Below, one piece after another: positions 7,597 to 16,056 of a stretch of DNA of 61,683 bases. The stretch spans positions 1-61,683 of the forward strand of contig QZEE01000022.1 in NCBI GenBank assembly GCA_009917445.1, in the 5' to 3' direction. A model generated the notes under the pieces. The model had not been told where the DNA came from, did no database searches, and saw only the letters and a list, made by a program, of their open reading frames with translations. The DNA is from a bacterium D16-76 (GTDB taxonomy: Bacteria > Bacillota > Clostridia > Oscillospirales > Acutalibacteraceae). Numbering within the stretch: position 1 is the first letter of the stretch; each line of letters opens with the position of its first letter. The translations under genes were made by a program, and so were the position numbers.

Positions 7597-8127
7597 ATGG
7601 CAATTGGCGAAAGAATACATTTTTTCCGCATTATGCGGGGCATGACACAGAAATATCTTGGTATGCTTGTCGGGTTTCCCGAACGGAGCGCAGACGTGCG
7701 TCTGGCACAGTACGAAACTGGCTCACGCAAACCAAAGGCAGACTTAACGGCTGCTCTGGCACAGGCTATGGACGTTATGCCAGAAGCTCTTGACATACCA
7801 GACATTGACAGCTACATCGGGCTTATGCACACCTTATTTGCCCTTGAAGACATTTACGGACTTACTATCAGTGAAGCAGACGGAGAAGTCTGTTTGAAAG
7901 TCAACAAAGACAAAAGTAAGGATGCCGCCGAGTTACTGCAAATGCTTACCGCTTGGCAGGAACAGGCTGTAAAACTCTCTGCCGAGGAAATCAGCAGGGA
8001 AGATTACGACCAGTGGCGGTACAATTACCCGAAGTTTGACACCACGCAGCATTGGGCAAAAGTTCCCTCTAAGGAATTGAGTGATACCTTGGTTGAACAG
8101 TTCAAGGACAAACTAAAAACTGATTAA
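7597..8127 (+). CDS. Xre-family regulator of element 1
   Basis: A 176-residue regulator with an N-terminal HTH_3 domain (IGERIHFFRIMRGMTQKYLG, then AQYETGSRKP). The helical C-terminal half contains EISREDYDQW, which resembles GEITRDEYFEW in the element 2 regulator. Divergent from xis-int, it is the likely repressor keeping the element integrated. An intrinsic terminator follows. Confidence 0.82.
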   Translation: MAIGERIHFFRIMRGMTQKYLGMLVGFPERSADVRLAQYETGSRKPKADLTAALAQAMDVMPEALDIPDIDSYIGLMHTLFALEDIYGLTISEADGEVCLKVNKDKSKDAAELLQMLTAWQEQAVKLSAEEISREDYDQWRYNYPKFDTTQHWAKVPSKELSDTLVEQFKDKLKTD

Positions 8128-8139
8128 CAAGCACAACAA

Positions 8140-8185
8140 AAAACGCCCTTAGCCATGAGTTCCTACCCACAGCTAAGGGCGTTTT
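8140..8185 (+). terminator. Terminator after xre of element 1
   Basis: AAAACGCCCTTAGC (8140-8153) and GCTAAGGGCGTTTT (8172-8185) form a 14-bp perfect stem with A and T flanks, able to stop transcription in both directions. Confidence 0.85.
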
Positions 8186-8278
8186 AAATATGGATTTATG
8201 CCAGTCATCTAAACCGCTTACAAATCATTCCCCCACCAACAAACCACTTGACAGCAAGAATAATCGCACTCAAACGAC

Positions 8279-8296
8279 TGTTATCAATTTGTTATC
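8279..8296. repeat. Arm-type repeats, right end of element 1
   Basis: TGTTATC at 8279-8285 and 8290-8296, an 11-bp period identical to the pair at 869-886. They lie about 60-75 bp from the core at 8357. Confidence 0.55.
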
Positions 8297-8356
8297 AAAA
8301 GACCTTTCTAAAGCCCGCAACCCCGCATAAACACTGGATTTACTAAGCATTTTTGT

Positions 8357-8371
8357 TTATTCCCACTCGAC
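8357..8371 (-). other. att core B (junction of elements 1 and 2), encodes V-E-W-E-stop
   Basis: On the minus strand the core reads GTC GAG TGG GAA TAA. Val-Glu-Trp-Glu is a common GuaA ending in other bacteria, so this half-site may derive from the guaA of an earlier host. It separates the two elements. Confidence 0.7.
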
Positions 8372-8470
8372 AAATTCAAGTATATGAGGAAGTATTTCTC
8401 TTGAATTTACAGGTAAAATATTCGCAAATTTGCTAATATTTTACCTGCTATTTTCGGCTGTCAATTTTCT

Positions 8471-8489
8471 TAGTATCAAAATAGTATCA
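8471..8489. repeat. Arm-type repeats, left end of element 2
   Basis: TAGTATCA occurs at 8471-8478 and 8482-8489, an 11-bp period. AGTATCA recurs as a pair at the right end of element 2 (16058-16076). The sequence differs from the TGTTATC repeats of element 1, but spacing and distance to the core (about 100 bp) are the same. Confidence 0.55.
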
Positions 8490-8561
8490 CAAGAGGCTGG
8501 AAAATGCAACAGAATTATGTGGAGCTCTACATAATTCTGTAACCTTCTTTGCTGTGGTGTA

Positions 8562-10481
8562 TCAAGTAATCTTACTGAACATATGGCGCACCTTGTCCAG
8601 GCGGCTGTTTGGACGGCGGGGCTGGATGACCGGCTCGCCGACAGCGGCCTGATACCCTTTCAGTTCTGTAAGACATACGCTCCGCCCGTTGGTGTAAAAG
8701 GCCAGATCAGTACGGTATGCCTGTATATAGCGGGCGGGAATTTCGCCAGTAAAGACAACTTCATCCTTTTTTACCTGGGCCGTTTCGATAGCGGCACAGT
8801 ATTTTGGCGCATCGTGATAAGCCCTGGAAAGGTATTCCTGGGGCGCATAGAGGGTGAACGAGAGATAAGGTTCCAGCAACTGCGTTCCTGATTTCTTCAA
8901 TGCCTGTTCCAATACAATCGGGGCCAATGAGCGAAAATCCGCCGGCGTGCTGACCGGGCTATAATAAAGCCCGTATTCAAAGCAAATCTTACAGTCCGTT
9001 ACGTTCCAGCCGCACAAGCCTTGTTCCAGCCCGTAACGGATACCATCCATGACAGCGTTTTGAAAACTCTGGTTCAAGTATCCCAGGGAAACCCGGCTCT
9101 CGTATTGTACACCGGAGCCAAGCGGGAGCGGCGTAACAGACAGTCCGATGGATGCCCAAAATGGGTTGGGCGGCACCTCAATATGGATAGTGTGGCTGGC
9201 TGCTTTGAGCGGCCGCTCTAAATAAATGACGGTAGGTTCCTTCACCGCTGTTTCAATCTTGTACTTTTCTGCCAGCAAAGCGGAAACAACCTCCAACTGC
9301 ACCCGGCCCAAAAAAGAAAGAATGATCTCATGGGTGATGGAATCCACCTCGTAGCGCAAAAGCGGGTCAGTATCCGCAATTTGCGTAAGAGCGTCCAGCA
9401 GCCGTTCTCTTTGCGCTGCCGTTTTCGGCGTGATCGTCGTCCGCAGCATGGGGAGGGGGGCATCGCACCACCTTTCACGAGGAAGCCGGGTGTTGTCCCC
9501 TAATACGTCGTTTAATCCCACGCTGTCGCTGGGAAGGATGACAATTTCGCCCTTGTGGGCGGTGTCTGTCCGAACAATCTCCCCTTTGGATGGAATACGC
9601 ATCTCTGTGATTTTCAGCTTTTCTCTCCCGGCCAGGGCCACCGTATCCCGCAGGCGCAGCGTTCCGCTGTATAGCCGCAGATAGATAAGCCGCTGGTCAC
9701 AATCTGTATACTCCACCTTGAAAACGTTGCCGCATAGGGCGGCGCTCCCCTGTTCCCCAATCGGTTGGAACAGCCCTGTCACCGCATCCATCAACGGTTG
9801 AATGCCAAGGCCCTTTTTGGCGCTGCCGTGATAGACCGGGAATAGGGAGGCGTCTTGAACCCGCCGCTGTTCCTCCTGCGCAAGTTCTTCCCGGCTGATT
9901 GGTTCTCCTGCGATATATTTTTCCAATAATTCATCGTTATTTTCGATGACCGCATCCCATGCTTCTATGTCGGTATTTTCATCCAGGACTATTTCCGGGG
10001 ACAGCGACACCGTCTGCTTGATGATAATATCGGCGGAGAGCTTATCCCGAACAGACTGATACACACCCTGCAAATCAACGCCAGCCTGGTCGATTTTGTT
10101 GATAAAGATAACGGTGGGAATGTTCATTTTCCGCAGGGCATAGAACAGAATACGGGTCTGGGCCTGCACACCATCTTTAGCGGAGATCACCAAGATAGCC
10201 CCATCTAAAACGGCCAAAGAGCGGTACACCTCCGCCAAAAAATCCATGTGGCCGGGCGTATCCACTATGTTGACTTTACATCTGCGCCACAGGAAGGAAG
10301 TGACTGCCGCTTGAATGGTAATCCCACGCTGCCGCTCCAACAGCATGGTGTCCGTCCTCGTTGTCCCTTTTTCGACGCTCCCCGGTTCTGAAATGGCTCC
10401 GCTGGCATACAGCAGGCTTTCAGTCAGTGTCGTCTTGCCGGCGTCTACATGGGCAAGAATCCCGATATTGATTATATTCAT
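8562..10481 (-). CDS. tet(W): Tetracycline resistance ribosomal protection protein, Tet(W) type
   Basis: A 639-residue EF-G-like GTPase that removes tetracycline from the 30S A site. GTPase motifs: AHVDAGKTT (residues 10-18), DTPGH (about 74-78), NKID (about 128-131). The sequence follows Tet(W) almost throughout, with scattered substitutions, and ends [13 protein letters not shown]. The length is full and I see no frameshift. The ATG at 10481 has a GGAGGATAGAC site upstream; an in-frame GTG/ATG extension to 10505 has none. Expression is probably controlled by the leader and attenuator upstream. A mosaic with related tet genes cannot be excluded without alignment. Confidence 0.95.
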   Translation of the reverse strand: MNIINIGILAHVDAGKTTLTESLLYASGAISEPGSVEKGTTRTDTMLLERQRGITIQAAVTSFLWRRCKVNIVDTPGHMDFLAEVYRSLAVLDGAILVISAKDGVQAQTRILFYALRKMNIPTVIFINKIDQAGVDLQGVYQSVRDKLSADIIIKQTVSLSPEIVLDENTDIEAWDAVIENNDELLEKYIAGEPISREELAQEEQRRVQDASLFPVYHGSAKKGLGIQPLMDAVTGLFQPIGEQGSAALCGNVFKVEYTDCDQRLIYLRLYSGTLRLRDTVALAGREKLKITEMRIPSKGEIVRTDTAHKGEIVILPSDSVGLNDVLGDNTRLPRERWCDAPLPMLRTTITPKTAAQRERLLDALTQIADTDPLLRYEVDSITHEIILSFLGRVQLEVVSALLAEKYKIETAVKEPTVIYLERPLKAASHTIHIEVPPNPFWASIGLSVTPLPLGSGVQYESRVSLGYLNQSFQNAVMDGIRYGLEQGLCGWNVTDCKICFEYGLYYSPVSTPADFRSLAPIVLEQALKKSGTQLLEPYLSFTLYAPQEYLSRAYHDAPKYCAAIETAQVKKDEVVFTGEIPARYIQAYRTDLAFYTNGRSVCLTELKGYQAAVGEPVIQPRRPNSRLDKVRHMFSKIT

Positions 10482-10509
10482 GTCTATCCTCCATACAAGG
10501 CCCAAATGG

Positions 10510-10549
10510 GCGCAAAAATCCCCAGCGGCTAATACTTTTACCGCTGGGG
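10510..10549 (-). terminator. Attenuator hairpin in the tet(W) leader
   Basis: On the minus strand CCCCAGCGG (10541-10549) pairs with CCGCTGGGG (10520-10528), and a GATTTTTG tract follows (10510-10519). It lies between leader peptide and tet start, so readthrough would be needed for full expression. Confidence 0.85.
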
Positions 10550-10698
10550 ATCATGACTTCGGACACACAAAAACACACACGGCTTACATAAGCTGCTGTC
10601 CGTCACGATATTTGCTTAAAAGGCAAAAGTATTCTTAAATTGGGTACAAAAACCAAGCCCCTGCAAGGGGCAAGCATTTTTGCGCCCATTATCAAATT

Positions 10699-10722
10699 TT
10701 ATTTAAGAATACCTTGCCGCAT
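10699..10722 (-). CDS. tet(W) leader peptide MRQGILK
   Basis: A seven-codon ORF with a GAGGAGT ribosome-binding site 8 bp upstream. The coding segment AAGGTATTCTTAAAT is complementary to a later leader segment containing ATTTAAGAATAC (about 10631-10642), so translation or ribosome stalling can change leader folding. Such leaders are known for the tet(M)/tet(O)/tet(W) group. Confidence 0.8.
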   Translation of the reverse strand: MRQGILK

Positions 10723-10754
10723 ATTTGGTAGACTCCTCAAATCAGGATAATAAC

Positions 10755-10783
10755 AGTATATCATAGTGCGCTCTAAAAAACAA
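10755..10783 (-). promoter_or_regulatory. tet(W) promoter
   Basis: On the minus strand -35 TTGTTT (10778-10783), 17 bp, and an extended TGA-TATACT -10 (10755-10760). The leader peptide follows about 33 bp downstream of the -10. Confidence 0.75.
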
Positions 10784-10853
10784 GAAATTATTTTACCCGA
10801 TTCCCCAAATAAAACTGGAGGGCATTCACTGGAACACCCTCCATTTTTGGTGA

Positions 10854-12041
10854 TTATCGCACACCTACCCTTGTTTTTTGCCTTGCGGCCCGTTTCCGTT
10901 CCTTTTCAGCCTGCTCCTGCTGGTAAGCGGCCTCTAATATCCTGTCCGCCTGTTCCGGGCCAATGGCTCGCCTGACCCGCTCGTAGTCCCTGACCTTTCC
11001 CTTTAGACTGTCTCTCTCGGCGCAGACCTCGTAAATCCTTTCTGACAAAGAACTGTTTTTGCTGACCTCCCGGCCATAGTCCGCTTGTAGCCGCTCAAAT
11101 TTGGATTTGAGGTCGAGATAGGCCCGGTAGACCGAGCGCAGCACCTTGACGATCTTTGCCCATAAAGGCTTGGCCTTTTTCTCCCGGTAGGCCCTGGCCG
11201 ATTCCAGCGGCCCCGGCTCTGGTAAGACTTCCTCCGGGTCTGCCGAAAACTCCGCCGCCAACCGCTCCATGTTCTTTACTGCCGGGGCCAATTCCTTCAA
11301 CCGCTGTTCCTGTCCCGCCACCTCTTTTTGCTTCTTGGCCTTTACCTTATCCAGTTGGGCAATCTCCTTGGCCCTCTGCTCCTTTTTGTAGTCCAGCACA
11401 GACAAGTGCTGGTCGTGGGTGCCCTTGTCCTCCCACTCTATCCCGTGACGCTCCATCACGGCGGCAAGCTGCTCCTTTTCAGAGCGTACCCACTGGCTCC
11501 ACTCTGTGTCCCCTCTGGTGCCTCCCTTGAAACCCTGGGCCGCTAGCGCCTGTTTGAGTGATACCCTGGTATCCAGGCCCCGCTTGCTGCCGGTGGTGAA
11601 CGGTACAAAGTCGATGTGCAGATGGGGCGTGGCCTCGTCCATGTGGAGATGAGCCGAGAACACCCGAAGCTGGGGGTTGCGCTCTTGAAAGCCCCTCATA
11701 TACTCGTCCAGCACCGTCGCCGCAAGCTGGCCGTCCTCGCTGTCGGCGCACATGTCGTCCTTATTGCCCACTTGCAGAATGATTTCATGGAACGGCTTCT
11801 CCTGCTTGCTGGAACGTATCTTCTCATAGTAGTTCTCAATCCTGCGGTCTGCCCTGGTCTGCCTGTCGTTGTACCGCTTGAGGGCCTCGTCAAACATCTC
11901 ACGAAAAACTGCCTTGATATTTTCCTGGCAGTAGGTTATATTCAAATGGGAGCGTTCCGGGTCGGTGTTCTTGGCGTTGAACTTCCTGCTGTTGTGGCTT
12001 ACCGAACCTTGCCCCACCATTGCGCTGATCGTTCTTTTCAA
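10854..12041 (-). CDS. MobV-family relaxase of element 2
   Basis: A 395-residue homologue of the element 1 relaxase with the same SAHLHMDEATPHLH metal site and HNSRKF box, and a coiled-coil C-terminal half. I place the start at TTG 12041, eight codons before the internal ATG at 12020, because an AAAGGAG site sits 8 bp upstream and the reading LKRTISAMVG is typical of these proteins. The open frame continues upstream to 12485, but that part is low-complexity translation of the iteron region. The tet(W) promoter lies directly downstream. Confidence 0.88.
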   Translation of the reverse strand: MKRTISAMVGQGSVSHNSRKFNAKNTDPERSHLNITYCQENIKAVFREMFDEALKRYNDRQTRADRRIENYYEKIRSSKQEKPFHEIILQVGNKDDMCADSEDGQLAATVLDEYMRGFQERNPQLRVFSAHLHMDEATPHLHIDFVPFTTGSKRGLDTRVSLKQALAAQGFKGGTRGDTEWSQWVRSEKEQLAAVMERHGIEWEDKGTHDQHLSVLDYKKEQRAKEIAQLDKVKAKKQKEVAGQEQRLKELAPAVKNMERLAAEFSADPEEVLPEPGPLESARAYREKKAKPLWAKIVKVLRSVYRAYLDLKSKFERLQADYGREVSKNSSLSERIYEVCAERDSLKGKVRDYERVRRAIGPEQADRILEAAYQQEQAEKERKRAARQKTRVGVR

Positions 12042-12077
12042 ATCAACACTCCTTTCGCCGCGCCAGCGGCGGCCTTT

Positions 12078-12111
12078 GTTACTTTCTGCGAAAGTAACGT
12101 AAAAGCACTTT
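12078..12111. other. Candidate oriT inverted repeat of element 2
   Basis: GTTACTTTC-TGC-GAAAGTAAC (12078-12098), then GTAAAAGCACTTTTG. It matches the element 1 copy at 4508-4541, although neighbouring DNA is diverged. Confidence 0.5.
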
Positions 12112-12392
12112 TGACACTTCGTATCAAAAGTGCCTTTGCGCCCTACGGGGTGGAATGGGGGCTTTGCCCCCGCCGTCTGCGGACGGCTCCCCCAGCAGGG
12201 CCGCCCTTTGAAAAGGGCACCCTGCACCCCGCCTAAACTTTGCCACTCGCCGTTGGGCAGGTGGGAAAGGCAGAGCCTTTCCCACCACCCGGCAAGTGTT
12301 CTCCGTGGGCCAAAAGTCAAGGGGTACGGGTTGTATTGCCTTGCGGCAATCTCCACCCGCAGGTATGCCCCCTTGACTTTTGACCCCGCTCC

Positions 12393-12486
12393 CCGTGACG
12401 GCCGTGACAACCGTGACGATGTTTCAGACACCGCCCCCGCTCTCAAAAAAGCCGTCACGGCCGTCACGGCTGTCACGGTCGTCACG
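12393..12486. repeat. Iteron array with 9-bp period, element 2
   Basis: CCGTGAC-type units start at 12393, 12402 and 12411. Inverted CCGTCACG-type units start at 12452, 12461, 12470 and 12479, all at 9-bp steps. The two blocks face each other across about 33 bp containing an A-tract. The array overlaps the 3' end of repA. The arrangement resembles a plasmid replication origin. Confidence 0.65.
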
Positions 12487-13636
12487 CCTGGGGCGATTCC
12501 AGCGTCAGGCTGATATTTCTCCCGGCGTGGCTCCTGCTGTTCTCATAGCGGATGTGGTAGTCTGTCAGCAACTTCCCGGCCCGGACATTCAGCCGCATCG
12601 CCAAGGCGTTGGGCTTCATGTCGGTCTGGAGCGCCGCCGCCAACTCCGTGGCAGTACCGCCCCAGGACGGTTTCTCCACCGTCACAAGGGCGGCTATGGC
12701 CTCCAGCACCGGGTCGGGCGGCTCTGTCCATGTCTCTGCTTCTGTCCGTTCCAGCGTCCATGTCAGCCGTTCCCTGTCCTTGGTGAGATAAAACCGTTGG
12801 TCCTGCTGGTCACGCCCAGCCACGTCCAGAATGGCGCTACCGTCTGTCCGCTTCTCCTTTTGAAGAAGAAAGGCTCCGTCTGCCGCCCCCAGCAGGCCGT
12901 TGGTGCCGGAAATCATATCGAACTTATCATCGGCCTGTTGTTTGCGGGTATGATGTACCAGCAGGAGGCAGACGCCGCAATCATCGGCAAGGCGTTTCAG
13001 CTTTCCCACTACCTCGTAATCGTTGGCGTAGCTGTACTTATCCCCGCCAGCCTCCCGTATCTTCTGGAGGGTGTCAATGATAATCAGCTTGGTGTCCGGG
13101 TGTTCCCGGACGAACTTCTTTAGCTGTTCTTCCAGGCCAACGCCAAGCTGCTTTGCGTAGACCGCAAAGAGCAGATTGTCGGTGCCCTCTGTGCCGAACA
13201 TCCGGTATAGCCGCCCCTGCAAGCGGCGGTGGTCGTCCTCCAACGCCAGATAGAGGACAGTCCCCTTGTGGACAGGGTAGCCCCACAGGGGGAGGCCCAT
13301 GCTGACATGGTAGGCAAGCTGGGCCATCAGGAACGACTTGCCCACCTTGGGCGCTCCCGCAAAGAGGTACGTCCCCGGATAGAGCAGACCGTCAATAATA
13401 GGCGGTCTGCTCAGATACACATTCTGGTAAAGGTCATTCATGGAAACCGTATGGAGGTAGGCCGGGTCGCTCATGCGCCGCATATCCCGGAGCATTTCTT
13501 CCAAACTTTCCTCTTGGGGGTTGTTTTCAGCCGTTTCCTCTGCTATACTTTGGGTAGTTGTTTTGGAAATGGGCTGTTCCTCGTCTGCGCCAACAGACGG
13601 AACCGGGACAGTCCTTTTCGTCTCTCTGGAATCCAT
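12482..13636 (-). CDS. RepA-like hexameric helicase/AAA ATPase of element 2
   Basis: A 384-residue homologue of the element 1 protein with Walker A GAPKVGKS, Walker B LIIIDTL, the LLLVHHTRKQ motif and SGTNGLLGAADG. The N-terminal 60 residues are variable between the two. The ATG at 13636 has an AAGGAGG site 8 bp upstream; a TTG one codon earlier is possible. It probably acts at the iteron array inside and after its own 3' end. Confidence 0.8.
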   Translation of the reverse strand: MDSRETKRTVPVPSVGADEEQPISKTTTQSIAEETAENNPQEESLEEMLRDMRRMSDPAYLHTVSMNDLYQNVYLSRPPIIDGLLYPGTYLFAGAPKVGKSFLMAQLAYHVSMGLPLWGYPVHKGTVLYLALEDDHRRLQGRLYRMFGTEGTDNLLFAVYAKQLGVGLEEQLKKFVREHPDTKLIIIDTLQKIREAGGDKYSYANDYEVVGKLKRLADDCGVCLLLVHHTRKQQADDKFDMISGTNGLLGAADGAFLLQKEKRTDGSAILDVAGRDQQDQRFYLTKDRERLTWTLERTEAETWTEPPDPVLEAIAALVTVEKPSWGGTATELAAALQTDMKPNALAMRLNVRAGKLLTDYHIRYENSRSHAGRNISLTLESPQA

Positions 13637-13639
13637 CAA

Positions 13640-13960
13640 TCAATCCTCCTTCATGCCGCCCAGCGTCACCGAGATAAGGTCAATGGTGGCGAGAAGTTCA
13701 TCCCCCACGCCGCCCCTGGCCTCAATGCGCCGCAGTTCCTTCAGAACGGCGGCGAGTTGGTCACGCAGGGCCTTGTAGACCCTGGGATTGCCCTGCACCA
13801 CCACGGCCCGGTCTAAGAGCCGCCGGGTGATGTAGTCCTGCTTGGTCAGCCCGGAGAGGCGGACGGCAATCTCAATCTGTTCGTTCTCCTCCGGGGACAC
13901 CCGGAACGCTATGGTCTTGTTCCTCCATCGGTTGTGGTTGTCAAGATTTTTCGCAGACAT
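13640..13960 (-). CDS. MobC-like ribbon-helix-helix mobilization protein, element 2
   Basis: A 106-residue homologue of the 5805-6140 product, beginning with the same MSAKNLDN and RWRNKT blocks and the RHH segment FRVSPEENEQIEIAVRLSG. It ends 3 bp before the helicase start. The role is oriT binding by family and position. Confidence 0.72.
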   Translation of the reverse strand: MSAKNLDNHNRWRNKTIAFRVSPEENEQIEIAVRLSGLTKQDYITRRLLDRAVVVQGNPRVYKALRDQLAAVLKELRRIEARGGVGDELLATIDLISVTLGGMKED

Positions 13961-13963
13961 GAT

Positions 13964-15040
13964 TTAAGCCCCCTTTCGCTCCATGTCCAGCTTGTCCGCC
14001 ATCTCCGCCTGCCGGGTGGGGAACAGGTGAGCGTAGCGGTAGGTGATGTCGATACTTTCGTGTCCCACCCGGTCAGCGATTGCCAGGGCCGTAAAGCCCA
14101 TGTCAATCAACAGGGAAATGTGGCTGTGCCGGAGGTCATGAATCCTGATTCGTTTGACCCCCGCCGCTTTCGCTCCCCTGTCCATCTCCCGGTGAAGATA
14201 GGATTTCGTCACCGGGAAAATACGGTCTGTCGGCTCTGCGGCATACAGGCTCTTGATGTAGTCCTCCATTTCTTCACAGAGGAAAGCGGGCATTTGAATG
14301 ACCCTGTTGCTCTTGGCAGTCTTGGGGTCGGTGACTACATCCTGGCCCTTGATACGCTGATAGGATTTTGAGATGGAAACCGTCTGCTTTCCAAAGTCAA
14401 AGTCCCCAGGGGTGAGGGCCAGCAATTCCCCCTCCCGGATACCGCACCAGTAGAGCATTTCAAAGGCGTAGTAGGAGAGGGGCTTGTCCATCATAGCGTC
14501 AGCGAATTTCAGATACTCCGCTTTCGTCCAGAACAGCATTTCCCGACCCTTGGCCTTGCCCATATTGCCTACCTGGGCGGCGGGGTTGGCTTTCAGATTG
14601 TAGTGCCTGACAGCATGGTTGAAAACGGCGCTCAACTGATTGTGGAGCGTTTTCAAGTAGACAGGCGAGTAGGGCTTGCCGTTCTTGTCCCGGTAGTTGA
14701 GCATTTCGCTTTGCCATGCCATGACCTCTTTCGAGCCAATCTCGCTCATTTTCCGCTTGCCGAAATAAGGCACCAGCTTCTTGTAGAGGATATGCTCTTT
14801 CGTCCCCCAGGTGTTCTCCTTGATACGGCCTTTCACGTCCGCAGCGTAGAGGGCCACGAAACTCTCAAAGGTCATGTCCAGGTCGGCGGTCTGCTGTTGC
14901 AGGAACGTCCGTTCCCACTCCAGCGCCTCCCGCTTGGTCTTGAAACCCCGTTTCATCTTCTTTTCCTTTTTCCCTGTCCAGTTCTCAAAGTAAAAGGACG
15001 CATACCATGTGCCTTTGGCCTTGTCTTTGTATGCTGGCAT
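13964..15040 (-). CDS. int: Tyrosine integrase of element 2
   Basis: A 358-residue recombinase with catalytic residues at the same positions as in element 1: R202, H301, R304, H327, Y336. Arm-binding and core-binding regions align without gaps but differ in many residues, in keeping with the different arm repeats. It is presumably active on the guaA 3' end. It is followed after 3 bp by mobC. Confidence 0.92.
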   Translation of the reverse strand: MPAYKDKAKGTWYASFYFENWTGKKEKKMKRGFKTKREALEWERTFLQQQTADLDMTFESFVALYAADVKGRIKENTWGTKEHILYKKLVPYFGKRKMSEIGSKEVMAWQSEMLNYRDKNGKPYSPVYLKTLHNQLSAVFNHAVRHYNLKANPAAQVGNMGKAKGREMLFWTKAEYLKFADAMMDKPLSYYAFEMLYWCGIREGELLALTPGDFDFGKQTVSISKSYQRIKGQDVVTDPKTAKSNRVIQMPAFLCEEMEDYIKSLYAAEPTDRIFPVTKSYLHREMDRGAKAAGVKRIRIHDLRHSHISLLIDMGFTALAIADRVGHESIDITYRYAHLFPTRQAEMADKLDMERKGA

Positions 15041-15052
15041 TTTGTTCCCTCC

Positions 15053-15241
15053 TTACTGATTTTCCCGCAGTCCATAGAACTTTTCCTCGAAGTAGTTCCT
15101 GCTCACCCGCCCGGGGATGGTGAGGAAACCCTTCTGCTTCAGTTCCTCGTTCATCTCCCGCACCAGCTTGTAGGCGTAGGGCTTGGATATACCCAGCACC
15201 CCGGCCACTTCCTCGGCCCGTACAAACAGTTCCTTGCTCAT
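15053..15241 (-). CDS. Excisionase-like HTH protein of element 2
   Basis: A 62-residue protein with VLGISKPYAYKLVREMNEEL and GRVSRNYFEEKFYG. The start at 15241 follows AAGGAGG; an in-frame extension to 15337 runs through the promoter and operators and is rejected. It is homologous to 7222-7422. Confidence 0.68.
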   Translation of the reverse strand: MSKELFVRAEEVAGVLGISKPYAYKLVREMNEELKQKGFLTIPGRVSRNYFEEKFYGLRENQ

Positions 15242-15263
15242 GCTTTCACCTCCTTGCTTCTGG

Positions 15264-15383
15264 TTCGCAAAATTGTTAATGCCCACGCTCTTATTATACA
15301 TTCGCATAGTTGTTAATGTCAAGAGCTTATTTCGCAATTTTGTTAATTTTTCTCTTGCATATTTCGCTTATTTGCGCTATACT
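15264..15383. promoter_or_regulatory. Divergent promoters with three direct-repeat operators, element 2
   Basis: TTCGCAwwrTTGTTAAT-type 18-mers occur at 15264-15281, 15301-15318 and 15331-15348. The xis promoter (minus) is TTGACA (15317-15322), 18 bp, TATAAT (15293-15298), so the middle repeat fills its spacer. The xre promoter (plus) is TTGCAT (15355-15360), 17 bp, TATACT (15378-15383). Binding of the Xre protein to the repeats would shut xis-int and could tune its own gene. Confidence 0.72.
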
Positions 15384-15405
15384 ATGTTCAAAGGCGGTGT
15401 AACAT

Positions 15406-15963
15406 ATGACAATAGGGGATAAAATCAAGAAAATCCGCACATTTCGGGGTATGACACAAAAGGAATTAGGCTTGGCTATCGGCTTTGAGGAAAAGGGAGC
15501 GGATAACCGTATCGCCCAGTATGAGACAAACTACCGTGTTCCGAAAAGGGAACTACTGGACAAGATTGCCCAAGCGTTGCGTGTAGACCGACAGAATTTC
15601 TATACCATTCAACCTGGCTGCGCCGAGGACTTCATGCGGACATTCTTCTGGCTGGACGAGGACAGCCCCGGCTCCATCCGCTTGTTTCAGCTTGTCCGCA
15701 ATCCCGGCAAGACGGGGGCCTCCGATGATACCGCCGTCCGATACAACGACACGGACGACTGGCCCGCTCAACCTCCTGTGGGCATTTATTTCAACTATGG
15801 GCTGGTAGATGAGTTCATGCGGGAGTGGCTTTTGCGCCAGCAGGAGCTTCACGCCGGGGAGATCACCAGGGACGAATACTTTGAATGGAAACTCAACTGG
15901 CCATGTACCTGTGACGACAGCAAAAGGTTTGACTACTATGTTCCCTGGAAAAAAGAAAAATAG
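15406..15963 (+). CDS. Xre-family regulator of element 2
   Basis: A 185-residue protein with an HTH_3 domain (IGDKIKKIRTFRGMTQKELG, AQYETNYRVPKRELLDKIAQ). The C-terminal part ends EITRDEYFEWKLNWP followed by a Trp-rich tail. It is the likely repressor of the element's int operon. Confidence 0.82.
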   Translation: MTIGDKIKKIRTFRGMTQKELGLAIGFEEKGADNRIAQYETNYRVPKRELLDKIAQALRVDRQNFYTIQPGCAEDFMRTFFWLDEDSPGSIRLFQLVRNPGKTGASDDTAVRYNDTDDWPAQPPVGIYFNYGLVDEFMREWLLRQQELHAGEITRDEYFEWKLNWPCTCDDSKRFDYYVPWKKEK

Positions 15964-15971
15964 GACAAGCG

Positions 15972-16010
15972 AAGCCGCCCTGCTGAATTTGTCGTTCAGC
16001 AGGGCGGCTT
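15972..16010 (+). terminator. Strong hairpin after xre of element 2
   Basis: AAGCCGCCCTGCTGAA pairs fully with TTCAGCAGGGCGGCTT across a 7-base loop. The T-tract is weak, but the 16-bp stem is the strongest in the mobile region. Confidence 0.75.
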
Positions 16011-16056
16011 GCTTGCCCTTTGCAATCATTCTCTTGTGTGGCCGGGTTGAAACGAA

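Larger units (their letters stand above)
772..8356. mobile_element. Element 1: integrative mobilizable element with GNAT/TetR/ATL cargo
   Basis: The element is bounded by att cores at 757-771 and 8357-8371, about 7.6 kb core to core. Backbone, right to left: xre (plus), then on minus xis-like HTH, integrase, mobC-like, repA-like helicase, iteron/oriT-like region, mobV relaxase, tnpV. Cargo: GNAT, TetR, alkyltransferase-like protein, KTR protein. It has a relaxase but no conjugation machinery, so it is mobilizable rather than self-transmissible. The cargo block (about 960-2900) is visibly more AT-rich than the backbone, suggesting separate acquisition. Confidence 0.8.

Noticed and set aside
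12042-12485. Long N-terminal extension of the element 2 relaxase reading frame
   Set aside because: It translates the iteron and GC-rich intergenic DNA into low-complexity TVTAVTAVTA-type sequence; the TTG at 12041 has the ribosome-binding site.
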